DNA of 64,000 nucleotides from Podospora comata (taxonomy: Eukaryota; Ascomycota; Sordariomycetes; Sordariales; Podosporaceae). The notes below the pieces were generated by a model. The model did no database searches. It saw only the letters and a program-made list of their open reading frames with translations, and was not told the DNA's origin. The position numbers were made by a program, and so were the translations under genes. Positions 44,233 to 56,340 of the stretch are shown piece after piece. Position 1 is the stretch's first letter, and every line of letters begins with the position of its first letter. The stretch spans positions 310,001 to 374,000 of the forward strand of contig CP071498.1 in assembly GCA_017354895.1 (NCBI GenBank), in the 5' to 3' direction.

Positions 44233-46277
44233 TCAAAGCTTGCGCCCAAACATAAAGCTCCCATACATTCCGCCAACCTCAGACCTCGCAACTGGGATCT
44301 TTCTCATCCCCCAGGAATCAGCTCCCATCTTCCACGACCGACGCCCATCGTCCCTGACAATAGGCTTGCCAGTCGTCGCGTCCTTCAGCGGCTGTCTCAC
44401 CAGCCATCCTCGGCTGCCACACTCTGACATCTTCCAGCCAGCACGCTCCACCGCCGCGGCCGACTTCTTCACCCTCTTGAACACATCTTCGGCAACCTCG
44501 ATAACTTCCAATGGCTCAGAAAAGTTCTTGAGAATGGCGCAGCCGCTGCTAAAAAGATAGACCAGATCGAGCTCCTGGCCCCAGAAGTCAGACAGGTCCA
44601 AATACTTGAGAGTATGAGGGACCCAGTCCAGCTGCATCTGCACATCATCCTCGGTGTTCTCGTCAGGAACGAAAAGGCGGTTGACGTCCGCCAAAGTGAG
44701 AGAGCGGCCTATGGCAAGCTCCTCGAGATGCTTGGTCAGCGGCCGGAGAAGCTCAACATGGGAGGGCTCCATCTTGCTGCCCTTCAAGCTGAGAGACTTG
44801 AGGGTCCTGGGAAGAACAGGAAGCAATTCGTTGAGGCTCTCGGCGTCGAAAAGCTGGTGGCTTCTGGCATCGGTGGCCAAGCTCAAGAACTCGAGCTCCT
44901 TGGCGGCAGGGTGGTTGGTCAGGAAGTCGATGACGCCCCTGGCACTCAAAAGCGTGCACTTGGCAAGATTGAGGTGTGTAATGCGGGCAGTCACCGGGAT
45001 CGCAGCAAGGGCAGCGTCTGTTATACGCGTACCCGCAACATCGAGGTGCGTAAGGTGGTTTAGCCTTGGGAGAATGGTCTCGAGCACGACCGAGGGCAGG
45101 GTGAGGCACTTGTGCAGTGAGAGACGACGGATCGAAAGCACAGGGGGCCAGTCGGGCGACACTATCGATGTGAAAGCCTCCTTGAACTTGGTCGACGTGC
45201 AACCGCAGAAATCCACCGCCTGCAGCCTCGGCAAGCCAAGGAAGAGCTTCCGCAATACATCGGCGTTCAAATCATCGTCGAGGTATTCCTGCGCAAGAAA
45301 CTCTTGCAGATTGGGGGTGAGGTCGAGGCATCGGAGGAGGGTCTCTGAGGTAAGGTTGCGCGCTTGCGAGCGTTCGGCCGCTGTGGAGAAGAGCTGCGCA
45401 GGGTTGAAGTGGCAAAAATCAAGCCGCCGCACAATTGTGCCCAGGGTGGAGTGCTCCGAAATGTGGGCGAGGAACTTTTGGAAAATTCGCGAGTGGGGAA
45501 TCGTGATCTTGCTGTAGAGAGTGGTTAAGGTCGCGATGTGCAGCGTCCGCGAGGTCAGCAACAACGACATGAGATCGACATTGCGCCTCGAGACCCCATT
45601 GGGGGGGACATCAAGGGCAAGAAGGTTGATGATGGAGGCTGGATCATGTCAGCATGACTATTTGGATAGGCAGTAGTGGGGGGGGGCAACGTACTCAAAA
45701 TCTCAGTCGGGAGTCTCTCGAGAGGAGCATCGCCGGGTCTGTTGGCACCCCCACGCTTGGTGGGCTTGGGCGTGTCCTTAAAGACTTGATGAAGGATCTG
45801 GAGGTCTCCGAAGCTTTTACTGGCAAGTTTTCCCTTGACCTGAATCTCCTTCCAGCCTCTGAAGGAATCGGCGGGAGTCCAATATCCAAGGAGCCGGCTG
45901 TTGGGGTTCGTGACGGGCGGCAGGAACTTGGTGGGGGGTTGAGTGTGAGGTTGAGTGTGAGTGTGGGTGTGAGTCTGAGTTTGGATCATCTTCAGTTCCT
46001 GAGAATCGGTGCTAGAAGTCGATCCTGTCGGGCTGGGAGGAGAGAGCAAGTCGTCGATGGCCTCAGGGTCGAGATAGGATGAAATCTTTGTTTTGGAAAA
46101 GCACTGGGGTAAGGTGCTTTCGTTTTCCCGGATGGACGAGAAAGAAGAGCGGGATGCCCGGTCCGGGGTGGCAGGCCGATCCCGGGTCATGGTTAAGTAG
46201 TCCGGGGAGCAGTCCCTCGAAGGTGTTCCCAGGGGGGAGACGTGCAAATGGGCTGGTCTCGGCTTGGAGACCGCCAT
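44233..46277 (-). CDS. F-box protein with leucine-rich repeats
   Basis: There are two exons: 46277-45695 and 45638-44233, giving 662 residues. The join creates an F-box-like motif, LERLPTEILTSIINLLALDV followed by 'LMSLLLTSRTLHIATL', so the protein probably binds Skp1 in an SCF ubiquitin ligase. About ten leucine-rich repeats follow, for example 'TRITHLNLAKCTLLSARGVI' and TLKSLSLKGSKM, and would choose the substrate, which is unknown. The N-terminal 190 residues are disordered, Ser/Thr/Pro-rich and include a Thr-His repeat (QTHTHTHTQPHTQ) coded by a TG-rich microsatellite near 45940-45980. The ATG at 46277 is the first in the open frame, but the frame remains open another 87 codons upstream. 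Confidence 0.85.
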
Positions 46278-49200
46278 GGGGAAAGACAGCGGCGACAGGG
46301 TGAGGGATGTGTTGGGACGGGCTTGGCTGGGGTCCGGGGAGAAATTGCAGCGCCGGCAGGTCAGGTGTGCGATGCAAGAAAGAGATGGCGACAGGGCCGT
46401 TCCAGAGAGATTGATTCGATCCGATGGATGGTCAGAGCAACAGGGCAGGGTGTTCAGGCACCGTTGACAGCTGCTTGATCTGTTGAGGGGCCCGAGCCGT
46501 GGTCTCACAAGACTGTCCAAAAGGAACGAGGGGGCTTTCTATTAGTCAAGGCAATGGCTTCTTAGGTAAGAGGAAGTCTGCGATGGATGCAGTGATGCGG
46601 GGAAGGTTGCGAGCTTGGTGTGGTTTTTTTTTCTTCAGATTCGGGATCCGCAATTCGTGGTCAGCCCTGCTATTTCTGACTATAAAATGCTGTCTGTCTC
46701 TCTGCACTCAGTGAATGATGCAGGGAGGGCGAGAAAGGTCGGAATGGAAAAGACGTGCGTCTGTCGAGGTTCCGACAGTGCGGTTCTGTCCTTAGCCTCG
46801 TGTTATTTTGTTGCAGGTAAGCAAAGCAGGTTCGCCCCAATTTCTAACTGAACAGATCAGGCACGAGCGGTGTAGCTTGTTTTCGATGAGTCGAGTCTGC
46901 GACCAAGATCACTCGATGATGACGGTTGATGAAACGGAGAGTTTGATGGAGCAGCAGAGCTCAGCGGAGGGATGGGGCCTGTAGTTCGAGGGTAGTTGCA
47001 CAACGGCAAAGTCAACAATTGGATATGTGTAATGTTGCGAGGTATGAGTAGGAGGTGTAGTATCAGTTACGGCAGATGCAAGACAGTTGCGCACAAGCAC
47101 ATGGCGGCTTTGAATTAAATAGGGGACGTTAAGGCGGGAACCGATGCAGGCCGAGAAAACAAGCTCGGAGCACGGCTCCAACACGCTGGAAAAGTCTTTA
47201 TTACTCATGGAAACTAGCGAGAATGGCCAGAGCCTTTGTCACCTGGACATCGCATCGGCCATCGGCGCTCCGTCTGGGCGGTTGCCGCATTTTTTTATGT
47301 ACACTTGACCTCGCACCGCGAACTCGGCGACAGGACCCTGCCGTCAATCAAAACTTCGCCCCGCTGTCTGCAGCAGACATGTGGAAGCTGGAAGCTGCTG
47401 CTAGAATCGGGCAGCCTACACTGGTGTTCATCTTTCTTTTCTTGTCTGTCGTCAGTTTGCGAACGGCTAGTGACCGGTAACCAAGATTTATGCATATTGT
47501 CCCTGGCGAGCCAACCAAACAGCCCAGAGCTGCTGTACAAACGGTACAAATGATATAAATTCCAACCGCAACCCTCCCTCTCCAAAACAAAGAAGAAACA
47601 CCAAGCAAGGCGCGAGACGGCCAGCAGTTGACGAAAATTGCGCCAAGCCGTGCCTCATAACAGCCCGAACCGCTGATTCTCTGCTCACACGAATGCCCGA
47701 GTTTCTCTGACATGGCATAACATCATCGGCGAGCCGTGAGGAGGTGGTGGTCGAGAGGTGGCCAACCGGCGCAGCCAGCGGTTGACAGAGCTTGCCGGTA
47801 CGTAATGGTTTGAACTTCTCCACCAAACCCTTCCAACACTGCAGGAATTTTCCTGCTTGCCCAAAGAGCACTGGTTGCACTGGTCCTCGCTTTGCAACCT
47901 TCCCCTCTGCTCCCGTGGTGTTTTATTCGGCTGATTATTAGAGCAGTTCCTCTTGTTATGGCATCAATCTCCATGTTGGTCTTTGTACAGTCGGCTGATC
48001 TGGCGTGACGTTGCCTTGTGCAAAACCGTGGCCTCCCATAGGTTGAAAATGCAATTTCTTACCTAATCATTGGTCGGTGACGTGAGGCATTGCCCCTCCC
48101 TCACCTCACCCACAAACGACATGGCACAACCACACAACCTCAAGGTGCTCGAGATATCCGGACCCGGCGAAGGTCAACAATCAGACATGCCAGGCGTGCC
48201 AGATCAGACGCCGAATCAGCGCCGAGAGACAGCTCAAAAGTCAAACGCTTCCTTCGCCTGCTGATCACATCAGATCCTATGACTGCATCGGTCAATGGCT
48301 CTGCTGCTTTTTTTGCCCTTTGCCGCCCGCGAGCTCCAGTTAGCCTGCCGTCCCGGTTCCTGGGTGCTTTGTTGGAACCAATCTATCAACCAAAACCATA
48401 GCGTCTCATGACTGTCAGCACCATCGCCAGCACAGCACTTTGCAGGGCCAAGACACATCTGGCCAGCCCAACCTGCCAAGGAGCCAAGTCATGTCCAACT
48501 CGCCTGAAAGGAGGCTCGTTTTGTTCACGTGGTGCTTGATCTGCTGCCCTGTCGCGGCAGGTCGATTCCAGGTTGTTGTTGTAAGAGAATTTTTCTTTCC
48601 GTTCAACTAACCCTTGTTGTTGTCCCTGGACATCTTGCTGTTCGATGTACCTTAGCTTCTCTTTTACCCCACAGATTTGTTTAACCTATCTGCAGATAGA
48701 ACGGACCTCTCGGGCATCGGATCCGGATCTCTTGCCCGGGATGGTAGGTGACACTTCAACAACGTGGGTGGCACAGGGCTCGGCCTCGAAACGTTGTCAT
48801 TCCAGCGCGGCTGGCGACATGAAGGGCATGCATTTCAACCCGAGATCACGCATGCTGTGTCACATACTAAAACAACCGTCGGAAAGGGCATCTCCTCGGA
48901 GGCTGACGATAGAGTTGTGATGCTGAGAGTCGCCAGTTCTATGCCCATTAAAGTGACCCGCCCGGTTCACGTTCCAGCCCGCCCGCACCCGCTTCTCCAG
49001 CTTTTTCGGCCCCTGAATGGGCCCTGACCTCCACTAGCGCCCTCATGGGGGGAGACGTCGTATCAGACGGCCTCACCTGATCTCTGTCATTATCCACCAG
49101 ATTCCACACATAATATCGACTGTAGGGATTGTCTGCGCCTGTTTTGATAGTGAGAACCTCTCCGGCAGTGCGAATGCGAGGGCCAGACCGCCGATCTCAA

Positions 49201-50878
49201 CTGGAGAAAATATAGCACGGCAATATCCGACTTGGCCAAACGACATCTCTTCCCAAAGGCCAGCTCGAAATGAGATCAGGCTTTTGATTACCCAGTGTTG
49301 CACATCACTACCACTGAGATCAGAAAGAAAGGAGAACATCAGGCTTCGTGTGTGGACTGTGTTTTACTCGTCAAGATTACCTGTCGGAATGTTCTCGCCG
49401 AGGCAGGTCGTATACGCGGTGGGATCACAGTTGGAAACATTGGGTGAAAGCATCCCTCTGGTTTTCGAGGATCAACCAATACACCCTCCACGGTACCTAC
49501 ATGTTTTGATGTGTCCATCAGCATGCATATCCGTGCAAACCACATGGGCCTCAAACTACCGACAAATCAGAGCCGCGTTTTCAAGCCCTCTTTTCCATGA
49601 CATCTGACGTCATCGCCAGATACGTATCTTATCTGTGTAACCTTCAGCACCAAATCAACCAGCATCACCATGAAGAGGGGGCATTTGACTTGGCCTTCCA
49701 CGCGGCTGAGAGAACTGCACCCGATATATTACTCACATAGCTCTGGCCTTATGCATGTTTACTGGAGCGCACGATATGTCTTATCAATGGATGGAGGATA
49801 ATCCTACTGATTCACTCATTCGCTATCAGCCGTGCGCTACTGCCTGATGGCAGAGGCGCTTCTGGTGAACATGATTCGGCTGATATCGGTGAACAAGAGT
49901 ATTTTAACACTAAATATGCGATGCCGGGTGATGTTTCATAGGATGAGACTCAATTCCACAGACCCCATTGAACATTGAGTCCTCAACAGCGAGCCCTATC
50001 ACCGCTCTCGGGGACCAGAATGTCAACGCACCAGACCAAACAGCAGCCTACTTTATTCCGAATAAATAATCAGGCAACAAACCTGTCATCCTACCGGTAT
50101 ATCCGGATCATCTTGGTGGGAGCGGACTATTCCCACCTAGCCATGCCCTAAACGACTTTGTACTTTCAGTTTCTGCCATAATATCGATTATAGTGTGAAT
50201 TATGAAGTTCTGGTAACTCGAACAAACAACCACTTGTGAGAGCAATAATAATAAATCGTGATCCCAGCTTGGAGATGACAACGGGGAAGGTCGCACTGAA
50301 GAGATCGTAATTATCACAGCTCGGGCATTGAGACAACATGGACATCATCAGTAGCCAGGTCAGAAATTCGCGTGGTTGGAGGTATACGGCCTGATTCCTC
50401 CTCACAATGTAACTTGATTCATGGTTTGTTCAATGTCCGGTTCGTAACCACGCATGTTTCTGGTGTACGGCTTCACTTTAACCATTGGTCCTTCACTGTC
50501 GGTAGCGAATCTTAGCAAAGTATGTAGACACATGCTGAGCAAAAGATTAGTTTCTTGTAGAAATCCCGAGACAAAGACCCGACAGATGGTTGTGTTCACA
50601 GGAACTTCGATGCATTCGATCCTCATGCTCTATGACCCCATCTTCCAAAATAATATAGGAAGTGAGTCAACTCCTCAAACGCCGCTCGCGATTAGGTTCG
50701 CTTATATATCCGTCGTAGAAAGAAAAGAAACCACAAGTTATCCTACCAACCCATCCCTGTCCCACTTGAACATTCCCGCTTGTTCTTTTCGCCATGCCAA
50801 ATTACCATATCATACAATGCATTTGCCGCCGCACTATATCTACCGCCGTCTTAAGTTTCAGGTGTATCAGCTAAAAGA
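46278..50878. other. Large gene-poor interval, no supported gene
   Basis: About 4.6 kb of normal-composition DNA holds no frame with recognisable domains on either strand and no tRNA-like fold I can see. The longest frames (about 160 codons at 50454-50942 plus strand and 130 at 47488-47880 minus strand) look like chance. The left end contains the F-box gene promoter. It could also hold non-coding RNA or lineage-specific genes with many introns. Confidence 0.45.
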
Positions 50879-53279
50879 TTATCTCTTCTTCAACCGCTCC
50901 TTGCATTCGTCGCAATACCATTTTGCTGTTCGTCCGAGTTAGCTTTGATTCCACCCTGTCCAGAAATTGCAAGTCAAACATACCATTGGCTTTGGGTGCA
51001 ATTTTCAACCCCACGCACTCTAGATGAAACCACTCTCTCGGGCAGCCCACTCCGTCACAGCCCACCATTTCGCCATAACTAACGCCGTTGCACTTGCAGT
51101 ACCTTGGCTCGTCCCCATCTGGTTCGTCCTCATCATCGTCTTCTTGAGTACTCTGCGGAGGTTGCTGATGTTGAGCAGTTCCCCTGCTGCCTTTGATGTT
51201 GTCTTCACTTGTGATACTGCCGCCGTTGGATGAAGCCTTGGCAGAGTTGGGACCGGATGATGCCTGGGCAAGAGCTGCCGCTGCAGCAGAGATGGAAGCA
51301 CCCTTCTTATGGCTCCGCTTGGAGGTCGTCGTTGTGCTCGCGGATATGCTGCTCCCGTTGTTCTTGTCCTTATCTGTTGCGCTCGCTGCTTCCGAGGTAT
51401 TCCTAGATGGTCGGGAGCGGGACGCCGCCGTCTGCTTTTCTGTTGGGGCTGCAGAGACTATCGAGGTTGCCTCGGCAAAGGTGCCTAGAGACGGGGTGGA
51501 GGGCTTGCTTGCGCGCCCGCTCTTGGTCTTGACAGTACTTATAGGGGTCGGCTGAATGGCGGGCGAAGCTACCACTTCCTTCTCCTTTTCTTTCTTTGGT
51601 TCAGACTTCTCTTCGGAGGGTGCTACTGTGGCCGCTGCTGTTACCGGTGCCTTTATGATGGCTTCTTTTCTGTTATTGCCGTTGTGTAGGGGTTCCAGTA
51701 CTGGTGGCGGAATCTCGGTCTCTGTCCTCAGCGGCTCCAACTTGGGGGTAGGAGCAGGTATGGGTGTCTCCTTCTGTACCTTTGTTTCCATGTTTATTTT
51801 GGGTCCTTCGCCAAACTGGCTGAGATTTGGCGTATCCGGAGCATTTCCATTTGGCTTGGTGGACGCTACCGACGCAGCTCTTTGCCTCACAACTTCGGGA
51901 TTTAGTTGTGTAGAGTTCTGACGGGCACGAGAAGACGCTGGCCTGGGAGGAACAATGGCTGTCGGGATCGGTGAGGCTCGGCTGCCTTTCATTGTATCAG
52001 GGAATGCTGCGATGACAGGCGACGAGGCCATGGACGGGGACATAGCGGCAGCATTATTCGTTCTGCTACAATCAAGGGTCAGCTAGGAAACAAGAGACAC
52101 GGATCGGAGGTCGAATGGGCGAGCGCACCTTTTCTTTGCCTGCCCACTCGATGTTGGGAGCGCCTTGCGCTTCTTAGGACCGCTTTCAGGCATGGGAGTC
52201 TCTCGGGGGCTGGTCGTCTTTGGCTTCACGGTGCTATTACCAAACACCGAGCTCATGGCGCGCTCCATAGGAGCTCCCCCGTTCGCCTTAGCAGTCTCAA
52301 CTTTGCGTCTTTTGGCCGGAGCAGAGCCAGCCGGCGCGCCCGTGGTGATACCGAGGCCGACAGGAGTCGCCGCCTCCGCAGGCGCTTTGCGAGATTTGGG
52401 CCCCTGTGTCTTCTTGGCTGGTTCACTCGTCTTGTCCGCATCGCCTTCACCTGCTTGTCCCTTCGCGTTCTTCTTGGCGGCGACTGCTTGTTTTCGGTCG
52501 TTGCTCCGAGCCGCCGCCTCCTCAGCGTTCACATGCTGGGCAGCAGCTGACAGAGCAGCAGCCCCTTCCCGGCGTGATCGCTCAGCCTTGTCGTTGGACT
52601 TGGCCTGCTGTTGTGCTTTTCGAACATCGTCGTAGGCCCAATGGTTAGGGCTGCCCCATTTGGCCTCCTCGCTGAATTCGCTCTCGAGATTTGGCCACAC
52701 GGATTCAATTCGTTTCATTTGCTTTTCGAGGGCATCATTGGCAGTCAAAAGAACGTGGTTTTTCTCCTCCAAAGCCACCATCATCTCTTGAACCTTGAGG
52801 TTTGTTTCTTTGAATATCCGACGGCGCGCCTCGTTCGCGGGATTGAGAGGGCCAGTGGCAGAAGGTATCGTGGAGGCGGACGCATAGGGTGGCACTCCGC
52901 TGCTGCTGTTCTGAGCGCTCATGGGCGCCGACGCGGGAATGTGATTATTGTGCGCATCATTGGACGACGGGAATGGGTCGACCGGAGGCGGGGTGTCGAG
53001 AGCACGGCGGATGTTATCGAAGAGCTTGTCCTCGTTGTTGAAGATTTTGGCGTCGACCTCTTTCAAAAGGGTGAAGTGGCGGACTATCTCCTTGGGAAGG
53101 GCGCTGATGGCATCTGTAAAGTGGTTGAGGCCGGGGAAAATGTCGATGGGCTGTGCTGGAGCATTTGCGATGAGCGACGACGAGGAGTTGCCGCGATTGA
53201 CCATGCGCGTCTGACGGAGGGGCTGCGCTCTGCGACTGCTGCCGCCGTTCTCAGACGCAGGAGGTTTGGCCGTCTTCAT
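50879..53279 (-). CDS. ING-family PHD-finger chromatin protein (Pho23-like)
   Basis: There are three exons: 53279-52129, 52065-50984 and 50925-50879, giving 759 residues. The N-terminal ING helical region is seen in 'HFTDAISALPKEIVRHFTLL' through 'QEMMVALEEKNHVLLTANDA'. A long Lys/Ala/Ser/Thr-rich disordered middle follows. The C-terminal PHD finger reads YCKCNGVSYGEMVGCDGVGC, PREWFHLECVGL and KWYCDEC, with the full Cys4-His-Cys3 set and the aromatic and Met residues used to bind H3K4me3. The PHD is split by intron 2, and the last exon has only 47 nt. ING proteins sit in histone acetylase (NuA4) or deacetylase (Rpd3L) complexes; the long form suggests Pho23 rather than Yng2, but this is an inference. 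Of two acceptors for intron 1, only the second (before 52065) avoids a stop. Confidence 0.93.
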
Positions 53280-53756
53280 GGCGCCCGTCGATAGTATTGC
53301 TGCAGATTCCGGGATCGTGGCAGTGAGTGCTGGGAAAAAAAGATTGGTAGGGCCGCTGAAAGAGAGGTCCAGAGGGAAGCTGGGAGCGGTTAGCGGAGGG
53401 ACGGTTTCCTGGCCGGGAGCCCTGGATTTTGGTCACCTTTGGAGAGGTGCATGCGACCGATAAGATAAGAACACCAAAAACTGGGCCGGCCGACACCCTA
53501 ACCCTTACACTACAACCACACTACCGCTTTGTCAACACAATCACCACCAACAACAACCAATGCGTGTTTGGGTATGTCTTCAATGCTTATTAAAACAAAA
53601 TGAAAAGATAAAAAACACGATGCCACCTTCTAAACCAAGCACACACGCTGAGGTATCTCTATCTCCCGAACCCTACGCCCTGTTCACCCTTTCCCTCCCT
53701 GAACTTGGGATGACCTGCCGAAAACTGCAAAACAAAAAGCCAGAATAGGAAAACAA
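53280..53756. other. Intergenic, ING gene promoter and rer2 3' flank
   Basis: Both flanking genes read leftward. The interval has A-rich patches with CAA repeats near 53520-53560. No gene is supported. Confidence 0.5.
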
Positions 53757-54866
53757 TCAAGCCTGTTTCACCCGCCTAGGCTTCTCGTCACGTTGCTTTT
53801 GCTTTTGTCTGTGCTGCCACTCTACCAGCACAGGCAGGAAGTGCCAGAGATCAAATTCAGGCCAGAAGCACTTGAGGAAGAAAATATGCGTGTCCTGGTG
53901 GCACTGCCAGAGCATGAAGTCACTCAGTCTCTCCACGCCGCTGGTTCGCACGAATATGTCAAGCGGGGGGCACCCGGCAGTGTAGAGATGCTTATCGATG
54001 GTCTCGGGCGTGATTGTCTCCGCGTTTGGATAGATGGCCACGTTTTCCGAGCCCTCCGACTTTTGCGTAGATGGATCGGAACGAAGGGTAGTAGCCGTCG
54101 ACACGGCATCATCCTGGTCTTGGTCGTCCGACTGAGAGGGGGTCTCTTCAATAGACTCCAGAGACTCTGGTTTGTCACCCTGTTTGGACAAGATCTTTTG
54201 CGTAATTCTGCTCTGCGAAAATGGGGTGCTGTGTGGCCGAGGGGTGGTTGAATATTCTTCTACAGTCGTCCTGATGGCTGTTGTCATTTCTTCCCGCGAG
54301 GTGTAGGGGAAGCAAATGTTGAGAACACATCTGTGGCATGTATTAATATTTCAATTTACATGTTTAGGAGGTGACATTGCTTACGTTGTGTTGTGACTGG
54401 TAGCAGCGACCGCCCTTTCCACTACTTCGAGAACATCTGGGGGGATCAGATCAAGACGCCCCAATACCTTAACACTAGCACCGTATCTGTCCAACAGCTC
54501 CCCATGCTGAATGAGTTGCTCGAGCTTCACCTTGGCCAGTTGCATCAGGCCGTCGACCTCATACTTGGGCCGGTGGAAGTTTTCCAGACTAAAAGCATAG
54601 ACGGTGACCACCTTGACACCACACTTGTAGCAAATCTCCAGAACCCGGGCCAGAGCCTCGAAGCCGAGGTGATGGCCTTCTACTGTCTCGATCTTGTGAC
54701 TTCTGGCATATCTTCGGTTGCCGTCCATTTCGAAAGCGACATGGCCTGGGATAGGTCCTTGGCTCAATGATCCTATCAAAGTGTCTCTAAGGCGGTTGAT
54801 GGCCCATTCTGCTGGCGGCGAACTGAGGAACCAGTTACGGATACGGGAGAGGTAGAGGTCGGACAT
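53757..54866 (-). CDS. rer2: Rer2-type cis-prenyltransferase (dehydrodolichyl diphosphate synthase)
   Basis: There are two exons: 54866-54385 and 54330-53757, giving 351 residues. The enzyme extends farnesyl diphosphate with isopentenyl diphosphate in cis to make the dolichol backbone for glycosylation at the ER. The catalytic Asp is D48 in HVAFEMDGNRRYARSH. 'TVYAFSLENFHRPKYEVDGL' is the conserved substrate-binding region. Exon 2 gives CVLNICFPYTSREEM, then 'DIFVRTSGVERLSDFMLWQC' and the closing FFLKCFWPEFDLWHF. An acidic Ser/Asp-rich insert of about 80 residues lies between these blocks. The basic, Gln-rich C-terminus is disordered. The ATG at 54866 is chosen because MSDLYLSRIRNWFL begins the conserved region; the frame extends further up without homology I can see. 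Confidence 0.95.
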
Positions 54867-55449
54867 GATGCCGAGGTGCGTTGCAGTCCAAAATATGTAT
54901 TGTGATTGCTGAGTTTTAACGATGCGGTATTTGGGGTGAAAAGATGGTAGATTCTCTGAAAAGAGTTGTCGGTCAGTAAGCTGCCATGGTCGCAGTGCCT
55001 GTTGCAAGATTGGGGAAGGGAATGAGAGTGAGTGAGAGTGGCAGGCCACCCAAGGGTTAAAGTATGGTTACGTTGGACCCAGATTCTTGGAAGTTACGAA
55101 TCCCAAGGCGCGGCATCCTCTCACAGCTGAAAGTGGGTCCTCGAATGAACACGGTGCAAAACGGCCGACAGGGGCCAGCTTTCAGTATAACCTGTCTGAC
55201 CTCAATGTGCAACTGCCCGCAACTTCCACCACCAAACCACCTTCTACGACACCATCCTCCTTGATGTCTATTCCGGCGACGAATTTACAGCCTGCTTTAA
55301 GATCACACTGGGATACGCGACACCTCAATTGGCTTTAACAGCGACCGCCGGACAGTCTGGCTTGGCCTGACTGTCACCCTACCTACGTCCCAATCCGCCC
55401 GCATTCCAAAAAAATGTCCAGGCGGCGCCTCTAAGAGAGCGAACGCGCA
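54867..55449. promoter_or_regulatory. Divergent promoter region, rer2 / dsc2
   Basis: The 583-bp gap separates divergent genes for two ER proteins. A shared promoter is likely. No specific site is recognised. Confidence 0.4.
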
Positions 55450-56340
55450 ATGTCATTCACAAACGCGCCGGTAACGCGCACATTGGTGGTGGGATTGGTT
55501 GGCGCATCGATAGCAGCCAGCCTTCTCGACATAAAACACTATTTCTATATCTCCATCGGCACCCATATTCTACGATATCACCAGTTATGGCGGGTCCTGG
55601 CGTACCAGCTATGCTATCTCAACTCATCCGAGGTCCTGTTTGGGGCAATGGCTCTATACAATATGAGAACTATTGAGCAGCGGTGGGGCTCAAGAAAATA
55701 TGCCGTGAGTGCTCTTTCTGGGCCGGGACACTGCAGAAATGGCGCTGACATGCTTGGTATCTAGTCATTCATCCTCGTCACCGCACTCTTCACCTCGATC
55801 GTGCCACCGCTTATACTGACGGCATTCCTCAGGCCACTGAGTTTTGGCGTGCTAGATTTCCTACCTGCCGGCCCAACACCGATCATATTTGCGATTCTGG
55901 CTCAATACCATGCCATGATCCCACACATGTACAAGTACAAGGTGGCGCTGGCTACGGGGCCACCAACTGGCCAGGACTCGGCAGCGCTGACCTTCTCAGA
56001 CAAGTCAACCAAATACATGATGGCAGGGCAGCTGGCCATGTCCCAGTTCCCGGGCTCCCTTCTTGGTGCCGTGGTGGGCTGGCTCGTTGGATACGCCTGG
56101 CGCAATGAGGCCCTACCTGGGGTTTTGACTCGCTGGCGGGTTCCTGGTTGGGTTGTTGGTATGAGAGGTCAGAAGACCAATGCCGAGTTTGAGAATATGA
56201 GAAGGCGGCTGGAAAGTGAAGGGGCCTCAACTGGCACAGCTTCTGGTATCCAGCAACAACAAGCTGGCCCAACTGAAGGCAACAACAGACGGAGGACGAT
56301 GGGCCAGCAGCTCATCGACGAAGTTCGCGGTGCATTTTAA
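55450..56340 (+). CDS. dsc2: Dsc2-like rhomboid-fold subunit of the Golgi Dsc E3 ligase
   Basis: There are two exons: 55450-55704 and 55765-56340, giving 276 residues. Dsc2 is a multi-span rhomboid pseudoprotease of the Dsc ubiquitin ligase, which in fungi activates the sterol regulator SREBP and clears membrane proteins. The N-terminal helix TLVVGLVGASIAASLLDIKH, the segment RYHQLWRVLAYQLCYLNSSE, TIEQRWGSRKYA, a helix 'FILVTALFTSIVPPLIL' and PTPIIFAILAQYHAMIP follow the rhomboid/UBAC2 layout. I see no Ser-His protease pair, in line with an inactive relative. A C-terminal UBA-like end is not obvious; the tail is Gln/Gly-rich. The 60-nt intron is phase 0, with its only in-frame stop at the acceptor TAG. 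Confidence is lower for the subunit name than for the rhomboid-like fold. Confidence 0.82.

Noticed and set aside
44654-45517. 287-codon plus-strand frame opposite the F-box/LRR gene
   Set aside because: It is antisense shadow of the leucine-rich repeats, with no domain of its own.
45936-45985. CRISPR-like or tandem array
   Set aside because: It is a short dinucleotide-type tract inside a coding exon, without spacers.
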